A DNA stretch of 64,000 nt from Panagrolaimus kolymaensis (Eukaryota; Nematoda; Chromadorea; Rhabditida; Panagrolaimidae): the NCBI GenBank assembly GCA_028622995.1, contig JAJQJQ010000018.1:1860001-1924000 (forward strand). Direction: 5' to 3'. The position numbers and the translations under genes were made by a program. The notes beneath the pieces were generated by a model. It made no database searches. It had not been told where the DNA came from and saw only the letters and a list, made by a program, of their open reading frames with translations. Below are positions 11,706-27,514 of the stretch, piece after piece (the first letter of the stretch is position 1; each line of letters opens with the position of its first letter).

Positions 11706-13006
11706 TTATTGAATTGGACCAATAATAGGTTTATATGTTAAACCATTAATAAGATTAGTTTCGGATAATTTAATCATCGCGTCTCGAGTTGAAACTGTTG
11801 CTGAACCGATGTGAGGAAGGATAACTAAAAATAAAGGGGAAATACATTAGCCAGCACTATAAAATTAAATTTGAACCAACCGCAATTTTTGAGTGTAAAT
11901 AAAGGATGATCAGAAGGAAATGGTTCAGGATTTGTTACATCAAGTCCCGCAGCACCAATCACACCTTCCGAAAGAGCTTTATAAAGATCTTCATGGTTTA
12001 CAATACTTCCTCTAAAATATTTTACTATAGAAATAAACAAGCAAAGTTTAGGAGACAAACCTGCTAATATTAATAAATGTTGCGGTCTTTTTCATTTTCT
12101 TAAAAGCTTCGTAATTAAATAATTCACCTTTGATTGTTGAAACATCAACACAAACAATAAGATAATCACTTTTGGCAAGAAGATCATCAAAAGATACATA
12201 TTCGTATTTACCTAAATTGTGAAACATGAAATTAAAAATGTTATTAATGAAATCCTACATTCTGATTTAGGTTTACGATTATGATAAATAATATTTTTAG
12301 GATTAAATGGTTCTAATAATTTTGCAACTCGTGCTTCCAATTCGTCCAAGTCCTAAAATTCCGATAGTTGAATTTTGGATTCCTTGTCCACACATCCAAT
12401 ATGGAGTCCAAATCTTCCATTCTCCACTACAAAAATTAATTAAACTAAAAATGTAAAATAAAATTCAAAAAACTTTTTAGCTGCGTCAACGGCTTCAATT
12501 AATCGACGTGAAACTGCTAAAGTAAGAGAAACAGCAAGTTCAGCAGTAGCTGCAGTTAAAACATCCGGTGTATTTCCTACTTTGATTCCACTAAAAAAAT
12601 TTCTTTCAGTTTAATATTTCTTGATTGAAAGTCACTACCGTTTTTTGCATTCTTCTAAATCGATATGGTCATACCCGACTGATAAAGTGCTAACAATTTT
12701 TAAATTTTTTGCTAAAAATTTGGGCTTTTCAAATAGTTAAAAGTATACAATGCATTACCATTATCCAAAAATTCTTTGTCAATTTTATCCCTCAATAAAC
12801 AAATAATTCCATCAGCATCTTTGGATTCCAGAAGAAGAATGTCTCGTGGAAGTGTCCCAGCGTTTGGGTTTTGATATACATTAGTACTGAAAATAAAGAG
12901 ATAGTGTTTTCCGTTTTAACAAACTAAAAAACTTCTACATTGACTTCACATCATTATATTCTGGTTCTGCTTCAGTAATAACAACTTTAAACTTTTTGCT
13001 TGTCAT
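11706..13006 (-). pseudogene. GRHPR-type dehydrogenase copy 2 with a +1 frameshift
   Basis: All eight exons of copy 1 are present with conserved boundaries (13006-12939, 12886-12759, 12711-12639, 12590-12474, 12426-12259, 12211-12061, 12011-11881, 11824-11706). Seven have exactly the same length as in copy 1. Exon 5 is 168 nt instead of 167: near 12328-12331 the plus strand reads CAACTCGTGC where copy 1 has CAACGGTGC. This shifts the frame immediately after the GLGRIGS nucleotide-binding loop and brings in a stop about ten codons later. All splice sites, the catalytic Arg/Glu/His regions and the stop are otherwise intact. It is either a very young pseudogene or an intact paralogue with a sequence error. 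The change replaces one base by two, not in a homopolymer, which favours a real mutation. Confidence 0.8.
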
Positions 13007-16000
13007 CTAAAATCTAACTTTTGAATTAAATCTTTCAATCACTGCACCAAAGATAAAGATAGGGAAAAATTGTAAAATCACGGAAATCGATTTAAAACCA
13101 AAACACATAAAAAGTTTGGTCAATATGGGTGAGAATGAATAACAAATAAAAAAATATTAAACTATTTTTTGGAGTTTGTACTTTGAATGGTTTCTCGCGA
13201 TAGACTAAACTGAAAGCCAACCTTAAAAAAACATTAGAGAGTCAGTCGTTAGTCTAAACGAGGCAAAACAAAATTAGTTTATGCTCCAATTTTTATGCAA
13301 ACGAAATATGGCATTTTCTAGAATTTGCTTTTTAATGAACATATTTTCACTGGAAAAAATTGTAAATTTGAAAAAAGACGAAATAATAAAAAATAATGAT
13401 ACGAGGAACCTTAAAGGCATACGAAAAAAGAAAAAAGAATAGCATACATTCTTTTATTTTACGGTCATTCTTTTTTGATTAGAAAATAAAAAACGACATT
13501 ACTTTTTTGCAATTTTAAATTAGTTTCTTTTTTAAACAATAAAAAAATCCAGAAAAAAAAGTTATTATAAGAGTTAACATAAGACAGAAAAAATTCATAA
13601 TTTTTTTTATTAAATGCATTTCTATTTTGGATTAACTAAAATTTAACTACTTCTTATCAAACTATTTTAATATCCAAAAAAATGTTGTATTTTTTAACCG
13701 ATTTTTGCTTCTTGAAAGCGCTTTTAATAATAGTAAATCATTTCGTTTACATTTTTTTCGAGATTTTGTACTTTTTTCATCCTGTGCTTTTACGGTGAAA
13801 TATTTCGTTGGTTTTGCTTTTTCTTGTGTGTAATTTTTTTTTCTTTAGGTTTTAATGTTGATAAGTAGTTTTAAAATAGATATGTTCGTTTTTCGTTTTA
13901 GCAAATGTTGTTGCCCATTTGAGAAACAAAAATAATACAAGGTAGCTTTATTTGAAATAAACATTTTTTTGTTTTGTTGTTGAGTGTTTTTTACCATCTG
14001 CAATATGTCATCTCACTTTTTTTGTTCTTATTTTTATCATACAAAATAAACATACGGGTTTAATTTAAATTTAAAAAATGTTTTGTTTTGTCAAGATTTT
14101 TCTATCCTTTTGGCGTTCATGAAGAAACAAATCTTTTTTAAGCCTATCCATCAAGTATTTGCTTCGATAATTTTTTTAATATGAAAATTCTATCTATTAA
14201 TTTGATGCTTTTTAAAAGTAGATTGTATGTATTTTTGGTTTTGTGAGATGAAAAGAAACCAATGACAATAAATCAATGCATTGAATAAAGAAAAAAAGAA
14301 TTATTTAACATTCTGATAATTCCCTATTTCCGCTTCTTCGGTTTTCTTTTGCTTTTTTCTTTTATTTATTTTTTTCTTTGATGAACAGCAAATACTCTCT
14401 CTATTTTAGCTTTGAAAATGTCAAAAAATGTTGGCAATCATAAAAGAGAGGGATCAAAAAGGCAAAATGAGTTTGAGTTTATTTTTTAAATTGCTTAAAA
14501 AATGAAATGGCAAAGAAAAAAATATTTATATTGAAACCGAGACTGTCAAATAAGCTTCAAGAATGAGACTTCTGAAGCTTTTTCTTCTTTTTGACGTAGC
14601 CAAAACTTAACTCTCACGACTTGACTTTAGATAGAATCAATTTAAATGTCGTCGATGTGTATGAAGAAGAGCTTTTTTTTATATTCAATTGAAAAAGAAG
14701 ACGAAAAAATAAAATAAAAAAAGTAAGGCATCTTTTTTTTATCCATCTACTATCGCTTAAATGTTTTTTTTTTGTCAACTTCGTCGTCGTCTATCAGTTA
14801 AAATAATGAAGGAAAAAAACGTTTAAGGCGCAGCAATAAGCAACAACAACAAGCATTAAACAGCCATCCCGGTAACAAAGCAAGAAAAGCTGTTGCAGCA
14901 ACAAGCAGCAATCTTAAAGCTAACTCAAGATTTTCGCTTCTTTTTTTTAACTTTTTAATATTGAGAAGTAAACGATGAAAGACAACAACATGCCTGAAGG
15001 GCGGTTAAAAAATGCGTGTACGGCATTTGCCAGCCATAGGCATCACCGCCGCCACCATGTTGAGTTGACAAAGTATGTATAAACGAAAATAAAGGAAAGC
15101 AACGCCGGCGGCGACGCATCCTTCTTCATCGCCTTGTTTTTAACGCTTCAAAAATGTGTTCATGAGAGAGGAAAGATGCGAGTGACTCTTAGGAACTGCA
15201 AAGTCGAAATGGACTCTGCTTGAATAGGAAGGAAGAAAGAATAAAGAAAAAAAGGAAGAAGCAACAGCTTTTTTTCCCGCCTTAGATTGCCACTCGTCTT
15301 TCACTCATACTCTCACTGACTCTTTTCTTCCTTAGCTAAAAACCCAACAAACATATTCCTCGAGGGCAATGAAGAAGAAGAAAAGAAGATGATAGTCGCC
15401 GATGTTGTTTTTATTGTGCTTTTGCTAGCTTTCATGCATTTTTATGTGGCACATTGTTGTTGTGTAACATGTTTTTGGGCTCATCCTCATTTTTTTCTTT
15501 ATTCTTTTTTTCTTAAGCCCAAAAGACCTTCCCAATCTTCCCGAGTTCATCGTCTCATTCTTTTTACAAATTCTCTTTTTTTTTTCAAAGGAATTATGAC
15601 GTAGTATTTTTTTCTTCTAAGTCTCAGGAGAATTCAAACTATTTAAATCATCTCTTCCCTTTCTTTGTTATGCTTCCTTATTTATTTATTTATTATTTGT
15701 CATATATAAATAAATATTCGGTAGACAGTAATTTATATTTTGATAAAATGCTCTCAAGGGAATAGTTAAGAAAAATTATATTTCTTGCAAGTTGATGGAA
15801 TGCTTCTTTTTGCTCTTTATAAACTAAACCTTTACCTTTTGCTTTTTGTTTTGTTTTAATCTCAGCCGGAATACAAAAATTATTCTTTCTATTTAACATT
15901 TTTTAAAGTAAAAAAACAATAAAGCAAACCTTTTTTTTGGAAAAGCAAAAAGTCGTCCTTCGATGATGATTATAATAAAAAAAAGTTTTGTGGCACACGT

Positions 16001-18940
16001 TTTTTCATCGAAGAAATGGATAATATGATTCTGCGTCACTTAACCGAATAAGAGCAGCAGCAACAAGCAATACCGAATAATAAAAAGGGGTGCACCACTT
16101 GAATGACTTTTGCAGCAAAAAAAAATTTATGAACAGATTTTTTTATATATTTTAGCTGTCTGGTTTTTATATTTATATTACTTAAAAAGTTTTTTTATTT
16201 TTTTAATATTTATTTTTGCTAAACTATTTTCTTTACTAGCATGGTTTGTTTACTTTTTTAGGGAAAGCAAATCTAAAGCTGGCAATTTTTTTTTAATTAT
16301 TATGATTTGTTTTGTAATTTCTGAGCTTTGAAAGAAATAAATTAAACCTCCACCGCGCAAAAAAAAAAAGATAACTAAACCAAAGCTATGTTGTTGTTGT
16401 TTTTATAATATTTTTACTTGGTGCTACACATTTATTAGTTTTTTTGAATGAAATTAGAATTCTCTCTCCTCTTTTCTATGTGAAATTGATAATACCCTGT
16501 CAGAGAGAAAAGAGGATTTTTCACCATTTTTTTTTCTTTTTTTTTTGAGTCTTCTTTCTGAAAAAAATAAAACAGCTAAAAAACCTCGGATTTTTTTTAT
16601 TTTGAAAAAAAAGTGGAGTAACAAAAAGGAAGGAGGAAGACTAAGCATTTTCACGTGTGTTTGAGCTACGAGCATTTACTGGAACAGGAAAATGCCATTT
16701 GCCACTAAAAAAGGAAGGGCAACAACAAAAACAGTTGAATTTGAGAAATAAGTTTACCGCTTTTTAAAGAAAAGAAAGAATAGGCACTACCTAATAATGC
16801 TTGGAAAAATAAACTTTTTCTTATCCTGTTTTTTTTACTTCTTTTGTCATATACGTTTTTAAAATGATATGTGTTTTTCTACTTTTTTTTGTTATGTTGT
16901 AATTATATTTTTTTAAAACTAGGATATAAGGGTATATCCTTGTTCCTCGTCTGATTTTTTTCTTCATAAACCACCGCTTTGCTTCCTCATAAAAACTTTA
17001 TTTTCATTATTCCTTCCAACTTCCTCGAATTGCCCAAATTTATATCATATGTTCCACTTTCTCTTTAATTCCTTTTCTTTTTTATAAATGCAATCATCAT
17101 CATCAATTGAAATAATTTTACCGTTCATTCTCAAATATTCTCTAAGGATTTCATAGACGCCAAAAAAAGAAGAAGAAGAGGATGGATGCCATCTTCTGAA
17201 ATGAATTGTGGAAGACAACGACAGACAGAAGCCGTCTTTTTCTCCAAATGAAAAAAACTGCAATTTGACGTTTAACTGCTTATTTTTCTAAAGGCATCCT
17301 TCTTCTTTTCTTTTTTTGCGCATTTAAGGGTTAGATAGATATTTAGCATCATTCAATGTGCAAACAGTTTTTTTCTCGTTTTGTTAAAATTACTTTTTAT
17401 TTTCATTTATTTTTATCTCTTTTTTTATTTATAAAAAGTCCTTTTAAAAAATCAGACTATTTTTTAATGATAATAACGAAAATGGTTTTTCTTTAAACAT
17501 TTTTTTGTTACACTAAAATAATGTTTCTTGATTGATTTTGGGTTTTTGCGTTTTTGATTATCTCGTGGAAGATATGCATAGAGAGATACAAGCATATATT
17601 GTTGTTGCCGTCTGTTGTCACATATAATAATGAATAGCTTGCTTCACTTTCATTTTTTTAGCTTTGGCATCCACATATATTTGCCTCTTTTCATTAATTT
17701 TTTTGCCAGGGGTTTTGGATTTCGGTTATTTTCACCAACAAAATTTCATGGTGTTGGCACAAGGAATTAAAGCAATGCATTAGAAAAATATATATATATT
17801 CAACCTTAAAAGCCTTTTTTGGAAAAATTTTTTGCTTGGTAAGTTTTCAAAGTATTATGACGCCAAACTACACAAAAAATTAATTACTTTAACAAAAATT
17901 TCCCATTTAACAAATTAATAACGCCATGAGTAAGCAAGCAAGCAAGCTATTTTATTTAATTTTTTTTCCTTCCTTGATTTTGGATGCATTTTTTATTTTA
18001 TTTTTCTTCCAATGCTTTTTTTTTTAATTTTGTCTTTTGTCCGCCGCCACTTGTTCGAACACAACTGAGGCAAAAATAAAAAAAGCTTTTCCACAGATTG
18101 TGTGACATGTTTTTCATTGTCGTCGTCGTCGAACTTTGATCAAATGGCTGTTGCCATCTGCGTTATTTATTTTTTTTTTGCCTTCTGAACATGATTATGA
18201 TGATGACCCCCATAGAAACACGCGATCCGGCTCTGAGGTTTTTAGCCTTAAAATAAAAAAAGCAGACGAGAGTTTTTTTTAATTTTTCTAAAATTTTTAA
18301 TCTCTGCATTCATTCAAAAGTATTTCTTTTTTGCTATTCTCTCTTTTTTGTAGGATCTTGCTTTTATATTTTCTAAATGAAAGAACTAAGAGAAGAAACG
18401 AGATTTATAATACATTTGGTTAATACCCCTTTTGGATATACAAAAAAGTAGTACTACTACTAAACACTAAAAGATTCTAATAAGCTTTTTTGCATTTTTT
18501 GTTTTTTATTCTTTCTTTAAAAGCTGCGAGTTTTTATCAAAATTAATTTTTGAAAAAGCTACTGCGCGACTTTCTTTTTTCCCAAAAAAGTAATCAATGT
18601 TATAAAATAAAAAATTATTAACACCTGGCAAATTCCTTAGCTGCTCTGCTAACATATACGACCTTTAAAGCCATGCCTTTTAAGTTGTGTTTCTTAGTCA
18701 TGAAAGCTCTTTAGTTTGATGTTTGGAATTTTTATTAAATGTTAAGAACGTATTTAAAAGAAAACTACTACTGCGCCGCGAACAAACTTTTTCCTTGTGT
18801 GGTGTCATAAATTTTATTTTCAATTTCCCATTCAATTTCCTTAAATACATGTATATATTATTATTTTCAGGGATTTTCCTTTCTTCTCTCTTTTTACCTC
18901 AAACAAACAAAACAGACACATTTATTCGAATGATTAAGTG
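13007..18940. other. Large gene-free region upstream of the Kv4 channel
   Basis: About 5.9 kb without a supportable gene. Open frames are short and low in complexity. A locally GC-richer patch at about 14,830-15,180 (with GCCGCCACC and GCCGGCGGCG runs) stands out from the AT-rich background and may be a promoter, a 5' leader exon or a conserved regulatory element. The region likely holds control sequence for the channel gene on its right and the dehydrogenase on its left. Confidence 0.5.
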
Positions 18941-22337
<3,397 letters not shown>

Positions 22338-23084
22338 AACTACTATATTTCTTTGTTTTTTATAAAAACAACCTACACGAAAACCAAAATAAACATATCT
22401 TTTTTATTTTTTATATTACTATTATTTTTTGATTTCCAATTTGTTCTTTCTTCTTTCATTTTTTTAAAAACTTTTTTTATTTTGTTGTTATAAATCATTA
22501 AAGAAATTATATTCATAGATTTATAATGCTTTCATCAAGTGACAAAAAGTTATTTATGTTCCTTCGAAGGAAAAAAAACTTTGGCTAAACACACTAATTT
22601 GAAGAAGAAAAAAACTGTAATAATACTTTGTTAAATTGGTGCAATGAATAGATTTCTCAAAACATACATACAAATTATTATTATTTTGCATTAAAGAATA
22701 ATAAAACGATAACCCCTATTTACAATAATGGCAAATTACGAAACTATGCAAGTGTGAAAGTGTAGCCGCAAGGATAAGATTTGATTCTTATCATGCATGA
22801 TTTTTAAAAGATACAAATCAATAAACTAAGAGATCAAAAGTCTTGAGATTTGACAAGACGAACGAGATATAAAAATACTAATTAGGACTAAATATTGCCA
22901 AAAAATAGGCGGCGCATAATTAGTAAATGTTTGAAGGATGGATGGCTGCGATAATAATTGATAATTGTTTTTCGATCATTACTTTGATCTTTTAATCTCA
23001 TTTTTTTGGATTCATCCATTAAATAAATAAACCCGAATAAAAGTTTTATTTTAGGTTTTAAACTTTAACTTTTGTATTAAAAAA
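22338..23084. other. Intergenic spacer
   Basis: Channel 3' UTR, then the leader of the next gene. A strong acceptor (TTTTATTTTAG, ending about 23054) 30 nt before the next ATG is a probable trans-splice site. Confidence 0.55.
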
Positions 23085-24797
23085 ATGTGTGGCATTCTTG
23101 GAATTATATTAGCAGAATCAGGAAATGAAGGAGTCAATATTGCTTCTATGGCTGTTGATTGTTTAACTGCCCTTCAACATAGGGGAACCGAAAGCTCTGG
23201 ATTGGTAGGAACCAATGGTCGCACAGATGATCATTTTGAAATCTTAAAAGGTCATGGACTTGTTCGAGATGTTTATGTCAATGATAGGATTGGAAAACTT
23301 CAAGGTAAATAACTAAATTTTTTAAATCAACTTTTAGACATTTTTTAGACTCGGTTGCCATTGTTGGACATAATCGATATTCAACTGCTGGAATGAAAAA
23401 TGCAATAAATTGTGTCCAACCATTTGTTTTGTACACTGCTGCTGGACTTATAGCTGTTGCTCATAATGGGGAATTAGTAAATGCAAATCGAGCAAGAGAA
23501 AAAATCCTTCGATCTGGTGTTGGCCTTTCAACGAACACCGACAGCGAATTAATTGGACAAATAATATCTAAAACTATTGCACAAAATATTAAATGCCGAG
23601 AAGATGATTATGAAAAACACTCAGGAGATATATCAAAAGAACTTGCCGCAACCATGTCTGCGATTGAGTTATCTTATTCTTTAGTGGTTATGACTTATGA
23701 TCGAATTTATGCCATTCGTGATCCTTACGGCAATCGACCTTTGAGCATTGGACAAATTTATTCGACTCATAAACCAAAAAATGGTAAACAAAAACAAAAG
23801 CTCCTTATTTTTTGAACGACTTATTTATTATTTTAGGTAGCATAAACAACCCATTGGCATTTATTGTTGCATCTGAAACATGTGCCTTTTCTGCTGGAAC
23901 AAAATTTCATAGCGAAGTTGAAGCTGGAGAACTTGTTGAGATTTCAAAAACTGGTATTAGATCCATATGGCAGGTAAACGAAAAAAAGCAACTTAGAAGA
24001 AAGTAAAAATAATTTTAGATGGTTCCAAAACCAAAATCATTTTGTATTTTTGAATATGTTTATTTTGCTCGAGCTGATTCAGAATTTGAAGGACAACAAG
24101 TTCATGCGGTTCGGGAAGAATGTGGAAGGACTTTGGCATTAGAATCTCCAGTTGAAGCTGATATTGTAAGTACAGTGCCTGATTCAGCGACTGCTGCAAC
24201 TTTGGGATATTCTCAACAAGTAAATTATTGCCGCTTTAATTTCTTTTAGTTGATTTGGAATTTTATAGAGTAAAATTCCATATGAGCCAGTTTTGTATAG
24301 AAATGTTTATGTTGGGCGATCATTTATTCAACCAAATGAGGAAATGCGAAAAAATGCTGTTTCAAGAAAATTTGCTGTGTTAAAAGATAATGTAATTGAT
24401 AAACGTGTGGTACTTATCGATGATTCAATTGTTCGAGGAAATACAATGCGAGCGATTGTAAGCATGTTGAAAGAACATGGAGCTAAAGAAGTACGATTTA
24501 AAATTGAACAAAAAAATAGATGTAATTAATTATTTTAAGGTTCATTTGCGGATTGCCTCTCCACCTTTGCGACATCCATGTTACATGGGAATAAATATTG
24601 CAAGTAAAAAAGAATTAATTGCTACTAAATTTAATGAAGATGAAATAGCTGAATCGCTCGGAGCAGATTCAGTAAAATATTTGACATTGGAAGGTTTGCA
24701 GACAGCAGTTCGAAAAGGCTCAAAACTGCCAACAGAATCCATTGGCCATTGTGTTGCTTGCCTCAATGGTGAATATCCCGTTTCCATTGATTTTTAA
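23085..24797 (+). CDS. ppat-1: Amidophosphoribosyltransferase (PRPP amidotransferase)
   Basis: Six exons (23085-23304, 23349-23783, 23837-23973, 24019-24219, 24269-24490, 24540-24797) give 490 aa. This enzyme makes 5-phosphoribosylamine from PRPP and glutamine, the first committed step of purine synthesis. It starts MCGILGI, so Cys2 becomes the N-terminal nucleophile once Met is removed, and no propeptide is needed. The glutaminase domain shows [24 protein letters not shown] and AHNGELVN. The PRPP loop is [13 protein letters not shown]. Cysteines in SETCAF, RHPCYMG and HCVAC match the four ligands of the 4Fe-4S cluster in the Bacillus/animal type. [12 protein letters not shown] is a further family hallmark. 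Confidence 0.97.
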
Positions 24798-25264
24798 TCT
24801 AATTTATTTTTTCTTATGAAAACATAGTATTTTTATCTTTTTAAAAAGCAATTTGAAATAAATCAGATTAAAATTTATGATTTTCACAGAAGTTATTATT
24901 CTAATTTTTCTAAACACATTATTATGAAAAAAAAGTGCCAGGTGGTGCCGATCGCGTAATAGTGCACACTAGAAGATGCGGCATTTTACTCTTTCTTGCA
25001 AAATGAAGTACCAATAAACCTTTTTTTGTTCTTCAAAAACCCATAACCCTTATATTAGAAAGAAATTAAGTGTGAATGTGTGAATCCATTATTATTATCC
25101 GATGGCAAAGTCTAAGTCGTTTAATATGAGGCGGAGCAATAAGTCTGATTTTTATTCGATTTAAAGCTATTTAAAATATGACGAGATTTAATAAAGTTTT
25201 TGAGTTTCGGGTCAACTCGTGATTTTGTGTCTTTGGAGTCAAGTCTAAAATTTGAGCTTAAAAA
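24798..25264. other. Intergenic spacer
   Basis: Contains the amidotransferase 3' UTR (polyA-like AAATAAAT near 24857) and the upstream region of the secreted Cys-rich gene. No gene seen. Confidence 0.5.
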
Positions 25265-25924
25265 ATGAAGTTTTATTTATTTTGTCTAGTAGCAATTTCA
25301 ATGCCGGTATTGATTTATAGTCGAGCTTTTAGTAAAGATATGGTTTCTAAAGGTACACAAAATTTAATTAAATAACATATTTATAACTTTGGTTTTTAGC
25401 TGTAAATAAATGTTGCCCTCAAGCGCATATGTCATGTTGCATGGAACGAATATTCGATAATAGTTTTTTACCATGTTCATTAAATATGGAAAAGTGGGAG
25501 AAAACAGCCGCATGCTTGGAACATGAATTTCACAATACTTCGCTCATTGAATCCAATGGTAACTTTCATTTTATATTTTTCTTCTTCTTCTGATTTCCCG
25601 ATTTTAGGACTTGATTGTTGTTGGCTTTTATACAATGAACCATGCCGAAAACAATGTTCGAAATTCATGCGAACTCCAACTATGAGCATTGAAGAAAAAC
25701 TCATGTTCGAGCATCCTTGCATGAATGAATATCTCACAAAAACTTCAAACTCATGTTTTGAAGATTCATGGAGACGCCTTCACCTTTGCTTTCCACAATG
25801 TTTAGCTTTAACCACACTCAAATCGAAACAAGGTCAACAAAAGTTTGTTTTTAATCCCCATGAGCATTGTTCCTATTTTAAACAAGAAGAATCTCGAGAT
25901 CCTTGCATTGGACCTGCTTATTGA
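25265..25924 (+). CDS. Secreted cysteine-rich protein
   Basis: Three exons (25265-25352, 25400-25558, 25608-25924) give 187 aa. The N-terminus (MKFYLFCLVAISMPVLIYSR) is a signal peptide. The mature part has about 17 cysteines in patterns such as KCCPQAHMSCCMER, GLDCCWLLYNEPCRKQC and LHLCFPQC, which point to a disulfide-rich extracellular domain. The paired CC motifs recall the nematode DB-module family, but the spacing is not a clear match and I would not assign it. One NTS glycosylation sequon is present. It ends 63 bp from the stop of the convergent propeller-protein gene. Confidence 0.78.
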
Positions 25925-25987
25925 AAAACGTATTTTTAGTTTTTATTTTGTATCCTTAATATTTTTTCTGATATTTTTGTCGCAAAA

Positions 25988-27514
25988 TTAGAGTTTCAAT
26001 AAATATAAAGCATGAACCATATCTGAACCAAACATGAAAACTTTCTCGTTTATTGGTAACACTTGAGTGATTCCATTTACAGCACTTCCAGTTGGATCAT
26101 TCCAAGCTTTTACAATTTTCCCATTTTTCACATTAAGGAAAAGCACAAATGTGGTGAACGAAGTTTGTTGATGACCCAAAATAAAGTTTTCATAAACCTG
26201 TAAATCACTTTTTTGTTTAAGGATTAATTAAAGCACTTTTACCCAAAGCATATAATGTTTCAAAATTGGATAATTGTATATTCCAAATTCAAGTCTTTCT
26301 TCTGCTAATGGAATTATCAGTGTCTCGCCATCATTATCAAATCTTATGTTATCAGGCATTCCAGGCAATCTGTCAATAACTGTTTCAATTTTTATGGGTT
26401 TTTTATGTGCATTAAATCTGCAAATGATAAACATTTAAACCTTTAACCCTTTTTCTTCCACTTCCTTCCACTATTTTTTACCTTTTTATTTGATAGGCCA
26501 TCATTTCGGCGAAATAAATAGTTTTTCCATCGTCAGCCACTTGAACTCCATTGGGTGTGTAAAGATTATCAACAAGTATGGAAAACTGTTTTTGTTTCAT
26601 ATCAAAATGCAAAAGACGTCCATTTGGCTTATTTTCAAGTGCAATTCGATGAAAATAATCATCCGAATGAGAAACTGAAGGTTGTGATAACACAAGGTCA
26701 CCATTTTGCAAAAAATCAAAATCATTCAAATATGGCATTGAATGATTGGTATAAATTTCTGTAAACTTTTCTAAAAATATAATTGCTTATTTTATTTTAT
26801 TTTTTGCGGTACCATTGAACTTATTTCTTACTATCAATTATATTAAAGCTGAATATTCCTTGATAAGCATCAACGAAATATAGTTCGTTTGTGTTTTGTT
26901 GCGAAAAACGCATACCAAGAGGTCGTCGTTTTCGTTGCTGACGTTGTTGTTCATGCAAACCATAAATGTATCGTTCGATAACTTCCGGCTGCAAAATGAG
27001 AAGCTTTTTATCAACAACGTTTTGTTAAAGAGAAATAAATGATAGACCTTAAAATTGCTGTTTAGTTGCATTTCTAAAATACATCCATCTTTTGAACTTC
27101 CATAAATCATATTTGTTTCGGAATGAAGTGCTAAAGATTCAATTCCCCAAACTTCATTTATCAAATGTTTTGCAGTTTTTATTAACTCATTCGTGAAATT
27201 TATGTTTCGCGCGGGAGGCCTGCAAAAGAAACTAAAGCTTTTATAAAGTGCAATAAATAATGATACTAGCCATTCAGGAGATTTTATTGGATCAAAATTT
27301 TCATTTGAAATTATAACATAAAAGTGCATTGCTGCTAGAAAAATAAAAAAGATGGAAATTTTAAAATGGCTAAAAAGCTGCGAATTTTATGCATTTTTTT
27401 TAAACTAAAAATAGTTACTTTAATGAAAAATAATAAAGTCCAAACGAAGAAAATAAAAATATAATTACATCAAACCAGCCGATCATGATACAATTTTTTT
27501 TCGATGATATTCAT
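25988..27514 (-). CDS. APMAP/strictosidine-synthase-like beta-propeller protein
   Basis: Seven exons (27514-27476, 27377-27271, 27219-27048, 26988-26832, 26770-26482, 26417-26243, 26197-25988) give 382 aa, close to human APMAP (416 aa). Family hallmarks are RRPLGMRFS..ELYFVDAYQGIF, NDFDFLQNGDLVLSQPSV, DNLYTPNGVQVADDGKTIYF and RLPGMPDNIRFDNDG. The small first exon and the start of exon 2 are inferred: they supply a cytosolic N-terminus (MNIIEKKLYHDRL) and a signal-anchor helix (ISIFFIFLAAMHFYVII), which fits the type II topology of APMAP. The ATG at 27329 is a shorter alternative. The intron between exons 2 and 3 (27270-27220) needs a GC donor to keep the frame and gives SPEWPPARN; retention of its 51 nt is also open. 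It is probably an ER or plasma-membrane hydrolase-like protein; the substrate is unknown. Confidence 0.82.

Noticed and set aside
15389..15604. Hydrophobic 71-codon frame upstream of the Kv4 gene
   Set aside because: Low-complexity, T-rich, no splice partners or family match.
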